This document shows positions 20,995 through 32,021 of a stretch of DNA of 64,000 nucleotides, in pieces. This DNA is from Mastigias papua (lineage: Eukaryota; Cnidaria; Scyphozoa; Rhizostomeae; Mastigiidae): NCBI GenBank assembly GCA_964019165.1, contig OZ025281.1:4863240-4927239 (forward strand). The letters are read 5' to 3'. Positions within the stretch are counted from its first letter, which is position 1; the number at the start of each line of letters is the position of its first letter. The notes below the pieces were generated by a model. That model was not told the origin of the DNA and did no database searches. It saw only the letters and a list, made by a program, of their open reading frames with translations. A program made the translations under genes and the position numbers.

Positions 20995-23539
20995 AAATTC
21001 CTGAAGACATATTGCAGATGTTTTCGTGTCAAATTGTGGTTTCCTATGTTATGGAAATATTGAGGGCTAAATTGTTGGAGATTATCCAGCTTTTTCAAAG
21101 AAATATTCGGGTATTAACCTATTACCAAAACTTACATAGGAAAAAGACAGAGAACTCTGGGGCACAATGATCATCAAAGTTAATAGAAATGACACAAAGA
21201 TTATGGAATCTCAACAGTTAAAATCATTTTATTTGTAGAACCTGCAAAAATATTTGACTTCTTGTAATGGATAAACAAGGCTTTCAATCATATAAATATT
21301 TTAATGGAATATCTGGTATTCAAAGAGTCAATGTAATGCCAGGTGCTCATGATGAGACATAAAAAGGTTCATAAATCAAACTGCATGATGAAACTCACGA
21401 ATCTGTTATGAGGCTTTTTCAGCAATCGAAAAACGGTTTGTGCTTACTTCTTCTGAAGAAGCGCCATGAGGATCATGTACGCTACGTCCGAGCAATTTGC
21501 CTGGAAGAGCAACATGTTAGGAAGTTTATGCTATGTACAAAGCTCTACTATTTGAAGTCTCTTTGACCCTTACATAATCTCCTGAAAATATTTTATTAGT
21601 TGACATCATCACACAAGTGCAATTTTTTGAGTATGAAAGATGATAATGGTAGATAGGAGTATCAAAAATTAAATGTTCATTTTAATGCTAGATAGCAACA
21701 ATTCTGGGTATATTATAAACAAAGCAAACTTGTCATGTATCTTAGATTTTTAGTCACATCAGTTCTAACCCTTCCTTTCTTTTACTTCAGTCACTACATA
21801 ACTCAGAGCTAGTAAAATCTCACAATCAATTTTACATGGTGAGCTTTTATTCAGCAATTTGACATTAGTATTATTTTTTACTTACAAATTTAGAGTAGGT
21901 AATAGCAAGGTTGTGATTATGTAACCAAATCCCCTGCAAGTAAAAGGAATTATAAGATGGCACAAATTTAAAAACTGTTCATGAATGTGGATGAACATAT
22001 GTGGAGAAAATCCTGAAAATTGCGCTACTTTATGCTTGCTCTGTATAGACTTATGCACAATATTTGTTGACTAAAGTTTGGAAAGGGAAATTTAGTAGGG
22101 AATTGCATGTTTATTTGAATTACGTTGTGATACGATTGATTCCTGGGATGACAACAAGTAAGAGTATGCAACTAAATAGCCAAATATCTAACTAAAACGG
22201 CTTAATTTATACTTTCTAATTATGTACAACAGCTATTTTTCACATTTGGGCATCTGTTCTCTATGCTAGCTCCCCTTCACCCACTCATTATCAACTGAAG
22301 TTGACTTAGCCCTAGAGTTGCGTAGATTATTTCTCTAATGTAAGGTCTATGGAGTCCTTATCAACAGTACTTCACCAATGCCTAACCGTATTTGGTAGAA
22401 GAAATACGTCAAATGAACATCTCTGAGTAGTTCTGCTTGGAACTGAGATAATTCAACGAATAGCTAAGGAATTAAAGGTACACTATACTTAAGTTGCAAT
22501 GCAACTAATTGGCTGCACAATTTAGATTTACTGTATTATTGAATGGCTAGAGACTATGTTGATTACAGAACAGCTCGTGTAATAGATATTGAAGCGTATG
22601 CTATGCCATTCCATGATTGACTAAATCGTTTTGGAAGCTCATCGCTATTTAGCTATAATTGTATCTAGCTGAAAATCACACAATAAAGATACTTTCAATA
22701 TAACGCACGCGGATTATATTTCATCATTTGACATAAGATATACTCCATTTTTGTTAACTCTGCAAACTTTGCACATCTGACCCACGTTCTGTAGAAAACA
22801 AGTAATGGTCAACTTGTCCTATCGGTAAGAAGTATCGCACTGATTTTCTCAGAAATAAGTCTCATGCATCCGATTTGTTTACATGCAGGTAATAGGCTGT
22901 TACCGGCATCAAAACCTGACCTGGACCGCATTTATGGAGTCCCTTTTCATGTAGATCTGTTTTTATGCGTACCTGATAAATGGGCTGTTCTACCGAATCA
23001 ATATTTAGGCTGATTGTCTTATTATCTCTGCTAGACTCAATCGATTTGGTATGAAATCTCCTAGGATTGGGGTGCTTACACGATACCATATTCACTTCAT
23101 ACCATATTCACAATCGTGTTGAAGTCATATCGGAACGGCTTGAAAACATATTGGATTCACTTGAAGCTGATATCGTGTAAACAAGGTCTTAATGCTAAAT
23201 AGTGGCTAAGACACACATCATGATGTTCATGCTAAGCGCGATCACCCTATATTCTCCATAATAAAATATACAATTATGACTGCCTTCACAAGCTGCTCCG
23301 ATGATCAAAGCAGTTAGAACTGAGGATTTGTATAGAAAAGCTATATTTGCCAAAACTTTTGCAGGTAGACGATATTGTAAACAATCTTAGTTATTAGCTT
23401 CCAAGCGGATTATCCAAGAAACAAGTTATATGAAGCGTAAAGTTTGCACAAAATTAAAAATTCTTAAAAGCGTGATAGTTAATGCGCTGGTGTCCTTCAT
23501 TGTCTACAAGTCAACAAGTCATACAAGTCTTCAAGTCAT
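20995..23539. other. Long region without recognisable gene
   Basis: No supported gene. AATAAA occurs at 22682-22687 without an upstream gene. A short direct repeat (ACCATATTCACTTCAT / ACCATATTCAC) lies at 23083-23112. The 77-codon minus frame at 22862-23095 has no motif. Confidence 0.4.
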
Positions 23540-23690
23540 AGATCTACAAATTGAGTCAGAAATCTGACTTGTGTAACTATAGACCAATCTCTTAGTACTA
23601 TCGAAGCTACTTGAGAAAATTGTACACTATCAAGTTTCGACGTTCATGACGGAGAACGGACTTGTCTAAGACAGCCAGCATGATTTTAGA
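23540..23690 (+). mobile_element. LINE, left part, interrupted by the DIRS element
   Basis: Plus-strand frames give CNYRPIS, LSKLLEKIVHYQVSTFMTENGLV and DSQHDFR, the first conserved RT blocks of a jockey/CR1-group LINE, with one frameshift and a stop. The sequence switches to the DIRS inverted terminal repeat after DFR. The continuation of the same RT (STVTSLLGVTDMC) appears at about 28960, so this is the left half of a split element. Confidence 0.7.
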
Positions 23691-23696
23691 CAATTC

Positions 23697-23786
23697 TACC
23701 TCGCCTCCTCTTTGCGTCGAAGTCCCTGTGTAATGCACAGTATGATTCTTTTTGACTAGAGATATGATCCTATTGGTCATTCCAGC
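23697..23786 (+). repeat. DIRS left inverted terminal repeat
   Basis: About 90 bases ending ...GGTCATTCCAGC are the imperfect reverse complement of 28837-28922. The inner ~60 bases match best (a few mismatches); the outer part is more diverged but keeps the CCTCCTC core. Confidence 0.75.
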
Positions 23787-24091
23787 CCGCAGTATTTTCC
23801 GAGCGCCGTTTCAACTCGTTCATGACAGCGAAGTGAACAATAGAAAATGATCGTAAGACTGCATCTCAAGAAGAGAATCAGGAGAATGACTTGCTTGCTA
23901 AAGAGAATCGGGGAAAAACGTCTACAAAGCGAAAATTTGTCTCGCAAAACCAATTCGATGATCTTCGTTCGACAGTGGAAGGCATACATGTTGAGAGAAT
24001 GATGACTCATGTTTATTTTAACTGTGATTGACACTTCCGCTATTCTTTCATGCTGTTATAATGTTTTACTCATCTTGTTGTTCGTTATTCC

Positions 24092-25308
24092 TTGCTTTTA
24101 CTGATGCTGTTTATGTTTATGCTACTCGCCTTTGATCTCTCATCTAAACCTGCGCTACAGTATTTATCAATGCAAAGTGAGATGTCAAAATTGGTGTCCA
24201 TTTTGCAAGACTCGCTCGTTCCTGCAAAGAAAATGCGTTCAACGCAACCTGATGTTACCTCTGCACAACCCGAAGGGTTCGAGAATCAGTTTCTCATAGA
24301 TACTTCTGAGCCCCACCTTCCAATGCCTACACATGAGAATCAGTTTCTCACAAGGCCCACAGGCAATCAGTTTGCCACAAACCACTCGGGGGATCAGTTC
24401 CCTGTTCTTCAGAGTTCAGCAGATATATTAGGTAAAGATATTCTGCTACATCCGTCACCGATGTCACTATCCGCTGAAACTTCTGAGGGTCAATTTCTTC
24501 CAAATTTTGACAATGGAACTACAGATTTACCCTTCTCAAATGTTCTACCTACTGAACAACAAAGCATGAAGTTACACTTCGTCGAAGGCGAAGCTATCGA
24601 TTCACCAATTTCGGAGCCGTACGCGAAATACGTAGAGGATTGCTGCCGAAAGCGTATCCTCACTTCTGAACTTAATAAGTTTAAGGAAGGCTTCAAGAGA
24701 CCCCAGAACTGCCCAGCACTAAGTGTGCCAACTATTAATCCTAACCTTTGGGCCCAGCTACCCAAAGACTATAAAGAACATTACAAACGCCATCAAAACA
24801 CTCAGTCTCTGCTTGCTAAAGGACTGACTGGGGTTATGCAAATGAAAGATACACTCTAGCAAATAAATTCACTTACTGGTCAGTTCAGTTTTCTACAACG
24901 ACATAATGAAAAAGTCGACACATGTGTTGCCCTTTTGGGAAATGCCTATCTAGAATCTTCTTATCGCCGAAGGGATCTCTTAAAGCCAGCTATAAACCCA
25001 CGGTTTCATATTTATGTGGGTCAAAAACCCCAGTAACAACCTTTTTGTTTGGGGATAACATTCTTGAGACAGCTAAAACAATTCAATCGTCGCAAAAAAT
25101 GACTCGACATTTTGCGACCAATCGTCACAACTTTTCATCCAATCGATCTACCTACCGAGCGTTTAATGCAAATGGAAACCGACCTGCACCTTCTTTGACC
25201 AGTGATTTAAACTTCCGAGGCGCAACGAACCAATCTTGGAGGTTTCGTCAGCATCAACGGATGTCAACCACCAACAGCAGCTTCACCAGGAAAAGTCAAG
25301 CAAAGTAA
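24092..25308 (+). pseudogene. DIRS gag-like ORF
   Basis: A 255-residue frame (24092-24859) contains a repeated ENQFL / GNQF / GDQF motif in a Ser/Pro/Thr-rich stretch, then NCPALSVPTINPNLWAQLPK and LLAKGLTGVM, the pattern of DIRS gag proteins. After a TAG at 24857 the same frame continues (LQRHNEKVDTCVALLGNAYL), then shifts to another frame ending at 25308 with ATNRHNFSSNRSTYRA, a basic Ser/Asn/Arg-rich nucleic-acid-binding tail. So there is one nonsense mutation and one frameshift. The start codon is uncertain, with several Met codons close together at 24092-24122. Confidence 0.65.
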
Positions 25309-26117
25309 AACACAAGGTAACTCCACGTACAAAAATTTGTCTCAAAACATGGCGTACTTTAACTACAAATCAGTTTGTTCTTAATACTGTAAGTGGCATT
25401 CGTTTAAAATTCCCAAGTCCACCTATGCAAACATGTATACCACGGCCAATTAAGTTTACTACCGACGAGATCACATGCATTGATGAAGAAATAAAATCTC
25501 TTATACTGAAAGGAGCTATAAGTCCGGTGAATCACACACCTGGTCAATTTATATCTAACATATTCATTCGGCCTAAAAAGTCTGGAGGCCTGCGAACTAT
25601 CATCAATTTGAAAAGGTTGAACAAATACTTGGAAAAAATTCATTTCAAAATGGAGCATATTATGACCATTCTACCTCTCATTAAACCAGGCATGTACATG
25701 ACATCTCTGGATTTGAAAGATGCCTATGTTTCACTGCCCATTGCAAACCGGCACAAGAAATATCTCCGGTTTGTCTGGAAAGATCAGTTATACGAATATC
25801 AATGTCTTTATTTTGGGCTAAGCCTAGCTCCCTTTTACTTTACGAAAGTCATGAAGCCAATTTTCTCACAGCTAAGACGTGAGGGCATTAGTTGCACCTA
25901 CTACATTGATGATAGTCTTTACTTAGATCACTCTGCCACAAAAGTTGAAACCGACACGAAGAGAGCTATGACACTCTTTCATTCTCTGGGATTTACAGTG
26001 AACAAAGACAAGTCTGCACTCACACCAAGCAGACAAATTATTCATCTAGGGTTTATGATTGACACTGCCACTTATTCTGTCAGTCTACCTCACCAAAAGA
26101 TCCAAAAAATTATATAA
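25236..26117 (+). CDS. DIRS reverse transcriptase
   Basis: A 293-residue frame overlapping the gag end by 73 bases. The RT blocks are in order: QFISNIFIRPKKSGGLRTII, NLKRLNKYLEKIHFKMEHI, MTSLDLKDAYVSLPIA (first catalytic Asp), KKYLRFVWKDQLYEYQCL, YFGLSLAPFYFTKVMKPIF and YYIDDSLYL (catalytic DD). The LRFVWKDQLYEYQCLYFGLS segment is diagnostic for DIRS RTs rather than gypsy or LINE RTs. The frame is intact until a stop at 26115, immediately followed by the RNase H frame. Confidence 0.88.
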   Translation: MEVSSASTDVNHQQQLHQEKSSKVKHKVTPRTKICLKTWRTLTTNQFVLNTVSGIRLKFPSPPMQTCIPRPIKFTTDEITCIDEEIKSLILKGAISPVNHTPGQFISNIFIRPKKSGGLRTIINLKRLNKYLEKIHFKMEHIMTILPLIKPGMYMTSLDLKDAYVSLPIANRHKKYLRFVWKDQLYEYQCLYFGLSLAPFYFTKVMKPIFSQLRREGISCTYYIDDSLYLDHSATKVETDTKRAMTLFHSLGFTVNKDKSALTPSRQIIHLGFMIDTATYSVSLPHQKIQKII

Positions 26118-26120
26118 TTA

Positions 26121-26520
26121 TTGCTGAGTTCTTCGAAAACTGTTACAATACGCAAATTTTCTACAGTAATTGGTCACCTTGTTTCTTCCTTCCTCGCTAC
26201 TCGCTACGCTCAACTACATACTCGTTACTTAAAAATATATAAAACCCAGAGTTTGAATAATTTACAATCCTATGACCAGGTTATCTATTTAACGAACAAG
26301 GTTCGCTCTGAACTTATGTGGTGGCGAAATAACATTAATACCTGCAATGGACGTTCAATTTCTGAAATATTCGGTTTAGATAACTGGCAGTTTGAAATTT
26401 ATTTCGATGCTAGCCATACAGGATGGGGAGCTTCTCTGTTTCAAGCTGGAAAACCTACCTCTACGACTAGTGGCCGCTGGCTCAAAAATGAAAAATTAAG
26501 ACACATTAATTTTCTTGAAT
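26121..26520 (+). pseudogene. DIRS RNase H, first part (interrupted)
   Basis: Follows RT after one stop codon. It contains LMWWRNNINTCNGRSI and IYFDASHTGWGASL (first RNase H Asp, as in DIRS IYTDASxxGWGA), then GRWLKNEKLRHINFLEL. The open frame is cut at 26521-26522, where the TA-flanked transposon begins; coding resumes in frame at 27925. Confidence 0.85.
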
Positions 26521-26522
26521 TA

Positions 26523-27922
26523 GGGTAATTCGGGGCAAAATGAGACGCTTAAGCAAATATTCTACTCTTGCTCAGCCAGGAATACGTGAATAAAAGAGGA
26601 CAACATTCATATACTTACTTAAACATATGAAGTATTCAACAGCAAGAGCAATTTTCCCTAGCTTTTCATAATTTGAAAATTTCAAGCTTTTTCTACAACA
26701 GGTATGTCGTCTCATTTTGCCTCACATGTGAGGCAAAATGAGACACTTTATCCTCTATGTTTATAACTCTTAAAGACATACATCTACTAGTTACGTTTTT
26801 AAATGATAAGAGACGGAGGCAAGAGACATTTCATTCAACAGTTTTTAGCAATATATTACTAATTGAAATAACTGAAATAAGTATACTTACATTCGAATTA
26901 ATTTAATGACATTTATTAAATTCTTCTAAAAATTATGTAATGGCGAAAGATCAACGAGGTTCGTGGTTATGCAAATTACAACAGCAAATCAAAAAGAACA
27001 GGAAGTCGAGATACGGTCTATGAAAATATTATAATTTGAAGATTCGAGAAGTTAAACATTGTTGCGAAAAACTATTGTTAAAATAGATCTTTAATCGATG
27101 TTTTGAAGGGTAGCCATGCATTTTTTGACAGCATCGAATGTCAAATCTAATGTTTTGCTATCTGAAGAAGTTTCGATTTAACTCTGCTCTGTGAGCAGAT
27201 ACATTATCCTGTTGACAAACGAAAGTTTTTCTTGATTGCTATGGATATTGCGAATACTTTAGGAACGATGTTCTTGAAACAAGGAAACATAACATGTTCA
27301 ATTCAATATTCATGTTATTGAGTCGTTTCAAAGGCCAAAACGACAATCGTTAGAGAATACCCACTGAAGAAGGATCCGGCAGTTATTTGCTGAAATAAAA
27401 GTTTTTGCTTTTTTATACTCTTTGATAAGTGCGGACCATCTGAAATCAAAGTCAATTCAACGTATGGTCTCATGTAAGTTAAGAAATACTAGCATATACT
27501 ATGATTACTTGTAGTAGATTAGGGTGGACTTAGGCCATCGTCGCATTTTGCCCCAGTTTGCTAACAGAAGAAAGAAACTAAGCATAAAATTGTGCATTCC
27601 ATCATGCTATAGTATTGCGAGTAATATAAAGTTGTGCTTGACTAAATTCTATAGGGGGTTGTATCTCACTCACCTTGAATCATTGGTGCAAAAATTGGAA
27701 AAAGCTTTCAATATATTTTCCTTAGCCTTAGCAAAATTGCTGTTTCGATGAAGAATCGATGAATCCGCAAAAAATTCGTTTGTCTCACCTTAGCTTTTCG
27801 TCACCACAGAAACAACGGTTGAAAAGCTGAAAGAGGGAAATCAATTTTTATATCATAGATTGAGCTGATTTATTTCTCCACCGGACAAACCGAAAATTCA
27901 TTATGAAAGAAGAAAATTACCC
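26523..27922. mobile_element. Tc1/mariner-like element with TA target duplication, 1400 bp
   Basis: The ends are GGGTAATT and AATTACCC, flanked by TA on both sides (26521-26522 and 27923-27924). Removing the insert and one TA restores the RNase H reading frame of the host DIRS exactly, so both boundaries are firm. On the minus strand a broken frame near 27225-27172 gives FVCQQDNVSAHRA, close to the QxDN-x-x-x-H motif around the second catalytic Asp of Tc1/mariner transposases; other parts are riddled with stops. Repeated GGCAAAATGAGAC words occur at the left end, in a palindrome at 26709-26744 and inverted near 27545. Family: Tc1/mariner superfamily by TA duplication and the QDN motif; the subgroup is unclear. 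Confidence 0.75.
26709..26744. repeat. 36-bp perfect palindrome
   Basis: The two 18-base halves (GTCTCATTTTGCCTCACA and its complement) meet with no spacer. The core word GGCAAAATGAGAC equals the subterminal sequence of the surrounding mariner-like element, so it may be two inverted transposase-binding sites or the scar of inverted ends joined together. Confidence 0.9.
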
Positions 27923-27924
27923 TA

Positions 27925-28199
27925 CGAGCAATCCAGTTTGCTCTCTGTGCTTTTCACAACTTAATTGTAAACGCTTCTGTTCGGATACACTGTGACAACA
28001 CTACTGCAATTGCCTACATTTACAAATTCGGAGGTTGTCGGAGCAGTTCAATGAATTATTTGAGCCGAAAGATTTGGCTTTGGTGTATTGATAACTCAGT
28101 ATCAATAATTGCTATCCACATACCTGGCATTTAGAATACTCTAGTCGACAGATTATCACGAAAATTTACCGATAATATCGAATGGAATCTTGACACCGA
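27925..28199 (+). pseudogene. DIRS RNase H, second part
   Basis: When the 1400-bp insert and one TA copy are ignored, reading passes directly from the first RNase H part into RAIQFALCAFHNL and then VRIHCDNTTAIAYIYKFGG, the second catalytic region (CDNTTAxAYIxxxGG). It continues as IWLWCIDNSVSIIAIHIPG with a stop (TAG) just after, then VDRLSRKF, the closing RNase H motif (Asp retained). Beyond 28200 no recombinase can be read. Confidence 0.8.
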
Positions 28200-28656
28200 C
28201 ACGACTTTTGTACCTTTTACTTAGTACACGTCCGGAAAGGGATTATGTTCGTGGGTATTGTTTTAGCATTAAATGACAAGAGAAAGTTCTAAAAAAAATA
28301 CGTCGCTGTCCTGTGCAGGTATTCTCTCATAATATTTTAAAATAAATTGATTATCATTAATTCTACTCAAAAATTACTTGTCCACACAGCGCAGGTTTTG
28401 ATCTCTGGCTCTTCACATCGTCACGCGTCGCTGAAAGTAGGTCGTTTCAAAATTGCTTGTGTTGAAAGAATATCCTTCCAAGCCGTCGGAAAACAAAATA
28501 TTCTGTAAGAGGGAATGTTCCTCTATTCAATACAGCCATTACTATCGATCTGCAGTGGAGCAGAGCGATAAACAAGCTGAAATAAAACAAGTAGAATTTA
28601 GGCCTTACTGGAAACTTACCGTAAACTGAGCGGAAACTTACCGTAAACTGGAGGCC

Positions 28657-28690
28657 GATTTGAGTTCTCCGAGCCTCCTCGTAGCATCGA
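28657..28690 (+). repeat. DIRS internal complementary region
   Basis: 34 bases that are the reverse complement of 28903-28936, the outer part of the right terminal repeat, with one mismatch. DIRS elements carry such an internal region complementary to their ends, used to form the circular intermediate. A tandem 18-base repeat (GGAAACTTACCGTAAACT) lies just upstream at about 28610-28650. Confidence 0.7.
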
Positions 28691-28836
28691 GGCCTTTGCA
28701 CCCACCCTCCCTTACCCATCCTTCGACATGCCTCTCTACAGGTCTTTTCCGTTGATCTTTGCTGTAAAATTCTGCGGGATAGGGCGTTGGCAATTACATT
28801 ATATGTGAAACTTTGATATATTGCTGTCAAGAGCGT

Positions 28837-28936
28837 GCTGGAATGACCAATAGGGTCATATCTCTAGTCAGAAAGAATCATACTGTGCATTGCACAGCGA
28901 TCTCGATGCTACGAGGAGGCTCAGAGAACTCAAATC
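28837..28936 (+). repeat. DIRS right inverted terminal repeat
   Basis: Begins GCTGGAATGACC and is the inverted counterpart of 23697-23786. It extends some bases further outward than the left copy, and this outer part matches the internal complementary region. LINE sequence resumes at about 28955. Confidence 0.75.
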
Positions 28937-28954
28937 AGAGTTCGTCGAGTCTCC

Positions 28955-29640
28955 TCCAATCAGGATTTCCACAGTACAGTTACGTCACTCCTTGGTGTGA
29001 CAGACATGTGCTTCTCAATCATTGACAGAGAAAAGATAATCATGATTGTCATTCTAGACCTTAAAAAGGCCTTCGATACAGTCGACCATGATATACTTAT
29101 GTCGAAGCTAGCTGCCTATGATATTATTGGAGGGCATTATCAGTGGTTCTCATCCTACCAAAGGAGGAGAGAAGAATTAGCAGAGTAAGATCATACCGAA
29201 GGGCAATACAATGTGGGATTCAACAGGGCCCATGTTTTGGGCCCCTTTTGTTTATCATTTAAGTTAATGGTTTTCCGCACTATCTTATTAGATCTCCCTA
29301 AACATGTACGCAGACGATACTATTGTGACATATTTAACAGAGGATATTTAACCACTCTGTAATAGTTTAAACGAGGCGTTAACCAACATCTCACAGTGGA
29401 ATCAAAGTATCGAGCTTAGTCTTAACGCTAGTGAATCTGAAGTCCTAATCGTAACTCACAAAAGGCAACTCAACGGTGTCCAACAACCGGTGCAACTAAA
29501 GGTAGACAATGATTCGATAAGAAGGGTTCAGAAAGTAAAATATCTTGGGCTAGTGGTCAATGAAAATTTAACTTGAAGTAAACAATACATAGTCTCAAGG
29601 ACAACATTAAATGTAGGCTATCCTCAACTCGCAAGCTAAC
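28955..29640 (+). mobile_element. LINE, right part, continuing the RT interrupted by DIRS
   Basis: Resumes with DFHSTVTSLLGVTDMCFSI in one frame, then IVILDLKKAFDTVDHDILMSKL (first catalytic Asp), followed in broken frames by QQGPCFGPLLF, MYADDT and YLGLVVNENLT. This is the order expected for the jockey/CR1-group RT whose first blocks are at 23540-23690. Stops and frameshifts are frequent. Confidence 0.75.
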
Positions 29641-30775
29641 AAATACTTTACCTAAAACCAAGCTAGAGCAGGTCTACAGAGCCTTTGAGGAAAGCTACAG
29701 GAGATACTGAAATGAACTCTACTACCATTGACAAATCCTTGATAACCCCCCCCCCCCCTTCTATTTCTTACTTTACCTTGATGATGATGGGACAAGTACA
29801 TCCCGAATGTCTTAAAAGATCTGTCAAGTGGATTTTTCAATGGTAGTAGAGGAGTTGTCTAATGGATTCAATGGTAGCGTCTAATGGAAAGATTTGTCTA
29901 ATTAATGGTAGTGTGTGATTTATGAATGTGATGAAAAAGGAAATCTAAAGTGACTATGATTCTCGACGTGGCCCTTGTTCTTCATAGCTGAAAAGCACTA
30001 GCTAAATTAGATATCATCCCAAAAAGGCAAGGTCTTTTGAGAAAGAGCAGCATTTGTTGACATTTATATGGTAAATAGTAGCTTATTCAAATTATATTGT
30101 AACATGCTTATTTAATTTGTATTCGTATAAATTCGCCCTGATAGAGATCTGTGGATAAATACTATTAAAAAAGAAGAAAGAAGATTGGCCCCAGTTGCAC
30201 CGTGCCGGATAGCTTTTGCATCGGATTGCTTTTTATACCATATAGGTCTCTCAGTTAGACGGTACCTTGCTATCAGTAACGCATTTAACTGGCTATCAGC
30301 TACAAAAAGCGGCTCTGCTTTGAAAGTGACACAAAAACTTATCCGATAGATTCTGATTTTGTGTAACCATGCTATGCAGATTGATATGTAATGTAACTCC
30401 AAAATACTTAAATTTCCCATTACCTTTGAATATGAACTTGAGCTTGTCAAGAACTGAGCTGAGGGGGAATGTTGAGTCACTTGACATTAGCAATTAGTAG
30501 TGCTGAGGGAACGCTATCAGAAGAGATCAGAGGTCCTATTTTGAGAAGACCTAAGATTTCAGCTGTCTTTCTTAAGCATGTTTTCCTTTCGCAGTGTAGA
30601 ATTTAGAAATACGAGAGCTCCCACATGCCATGGCTGCACCAGAAAATACTCTGTAAATAGTGAGAGGCGCTTGTGACTGGTAAGGAAAGATTCGGACCTA
30701 TGAAGGTTGTAGCTTAGGTTTATCTATGAGCTGCTTGAAGCCATCCTCCATTTAGGGTATCAACTGTTGTACCTG
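29641..30775. other. Region with a weak LINE remnant
   Basis: No gene. A minus-strand pair of frames at 30490-30112 gives FKYFGVTLHINLHSM, which resembles the YLGVTLDxxL motif after LINE RTs, followed by a random-looking C-terminus; it is probably an old LINE scrap. A 13-base C run lies at about 29746-29758. Confidence 0.35.
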
Positions 30776-30822
30776 TTTGATTTGATTTGATTTGATTTGA
30801 TTTGATTTGATTTGATTTGATA
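30776..30822 (-). repeat. (TTTGA)n tail of the LINE
   Basis: About nine copies of TTTGA (TCAAA on the minus strand) directly at the 3' end of the LINE. Short tandem tails are typical of the CR1/L2 group, in place of poly(A). Confidence 0.75.
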
Positions 30823-32021
30823 TATTTAAGAAGGATAGCCCTTCAGCAAATGTTGTTTTTCAAGGGGCCTTTCATTTAAAAAATACTACAATAAATACAA
30901 TAAGTAAATTACAAAATATTCTAAAACCCTAATTACAATGCAATTAATATAATTTAAAAAGTAGTAAATATGCAAAAAAGAAAATAGTAAAATGGAGTAA
31001 AGAAAGAAAAAGAAAAAGAAAAAAGTAAAAAGTAAAATTTAATAAGAATGGAGCAACTTTTTAAAGATGCCGAAAGATTATGCTAGTTTTGCCTCAGCTG
31101 GTAGGCTGTTCCATAATTTTACCCTGCGATACGAAAAACCCCTTTGTCCAATTAAAGATGTCTTTTTAGGTATTCTAAGATCAGTTGACGTATTACGTAG
31201 GGTACGGGCTTACCCGGGGGAGTTTCTTGTGAATAGACAGCATAGGTATTGTGGGGCAAATCATTAGTAGACTTATAAACGATTGTGTTAGATTCTTCAG
31301 CAATCAGTTTATCAATGGTCTTCCACCCAAATCTCTATATAAGTGGTCTGCTCGGGGCATCAAATTTGCTGCTAGTCACAATTCTTGCAGCTCGGTTTTG
31401 GAATTTTTGAAGGCGATTTTTCTCCGTGAGACCACAGGCTCCCCAAACAGAGCAACAGTATCGGAAGTAGGGCTCCACAATACTCGAGTAGAGGGCTTTT
31501 AAAGAGGCTTCTGGGAGACAATATTTCGCATATTTTAGCATTCCCATTCCTCTCGACACCTTGGAAGTAACAGATTTTATTTGTTCTTTCCAACTTAAAC
31601 TGTCATCTAAATTTACGCCAAGGTATTTGATTTCATCGACAAGATCAATCTCTCTATCACGGATCATTAGAGTTAGCTTTATGTCATTATTCTCAAGAAT
31701 TCTTCTTTTAGGTTTTGTACAAATGAGCATAGACTTCTTCTTTGCTACATTTAATGAAAGTTTATTGCCCTTTAACCATTTATCTAATAGCTTTAGATCC
31801 TCGTTAATTGCTGTTTCTAGCTTTGAAACATCATTGCCCATGTGACATAGGCTAGTGTAATCAGCGTACATGGATACCTTACCTTGGGTAATTTTGGGAA
31901 GATCGTTTATGTAGATCAAGAACAATAGCGGGCCGAAGCATGATCCCTGTGGCACCCCAGCTTCAATTTCTCCCATTTTAGAGTCATAACCTCCTACGCA
32001 ACTGTATTGTTTTCTGTTAGT

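Larger units (their letters stand above)
23697..28936 (+). mobile_element. DIRS-like tyrosine-recombinase retrotransposon, recombinase lost
   Basis: Inverted terminal repeats (23697-23786 and 28837-28922), an internal complementary region (28657-28690), a gag-like ORF, an RT of DIRS type and an RNase H identify a DIRS element. RT and gag overlap in different frames, as is usual in this group. It has no long LTRs and I see no target duplication, consistent with DIRS integration by a tyrosine recombinase. The recombinase/methylase part expected after RNase H is absent: only ~640 bases separate RNase H from the right repeat. A 1400-bp DNA transposon interrupts RNase H. The copy cannot move by itself. 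Confidence 0.8.

Noticed and set aside
24490..24765. Minus-strand frame inside the DIRS gag
   Set aside because: It is a shadow of the plus-strand gag frame with its clear family pattern.
28447..28830. 127-codon minus-strand frame near the right DIRS end
   Set aside because: It overlaps the internal complementary region and has no recombinase or other motif.
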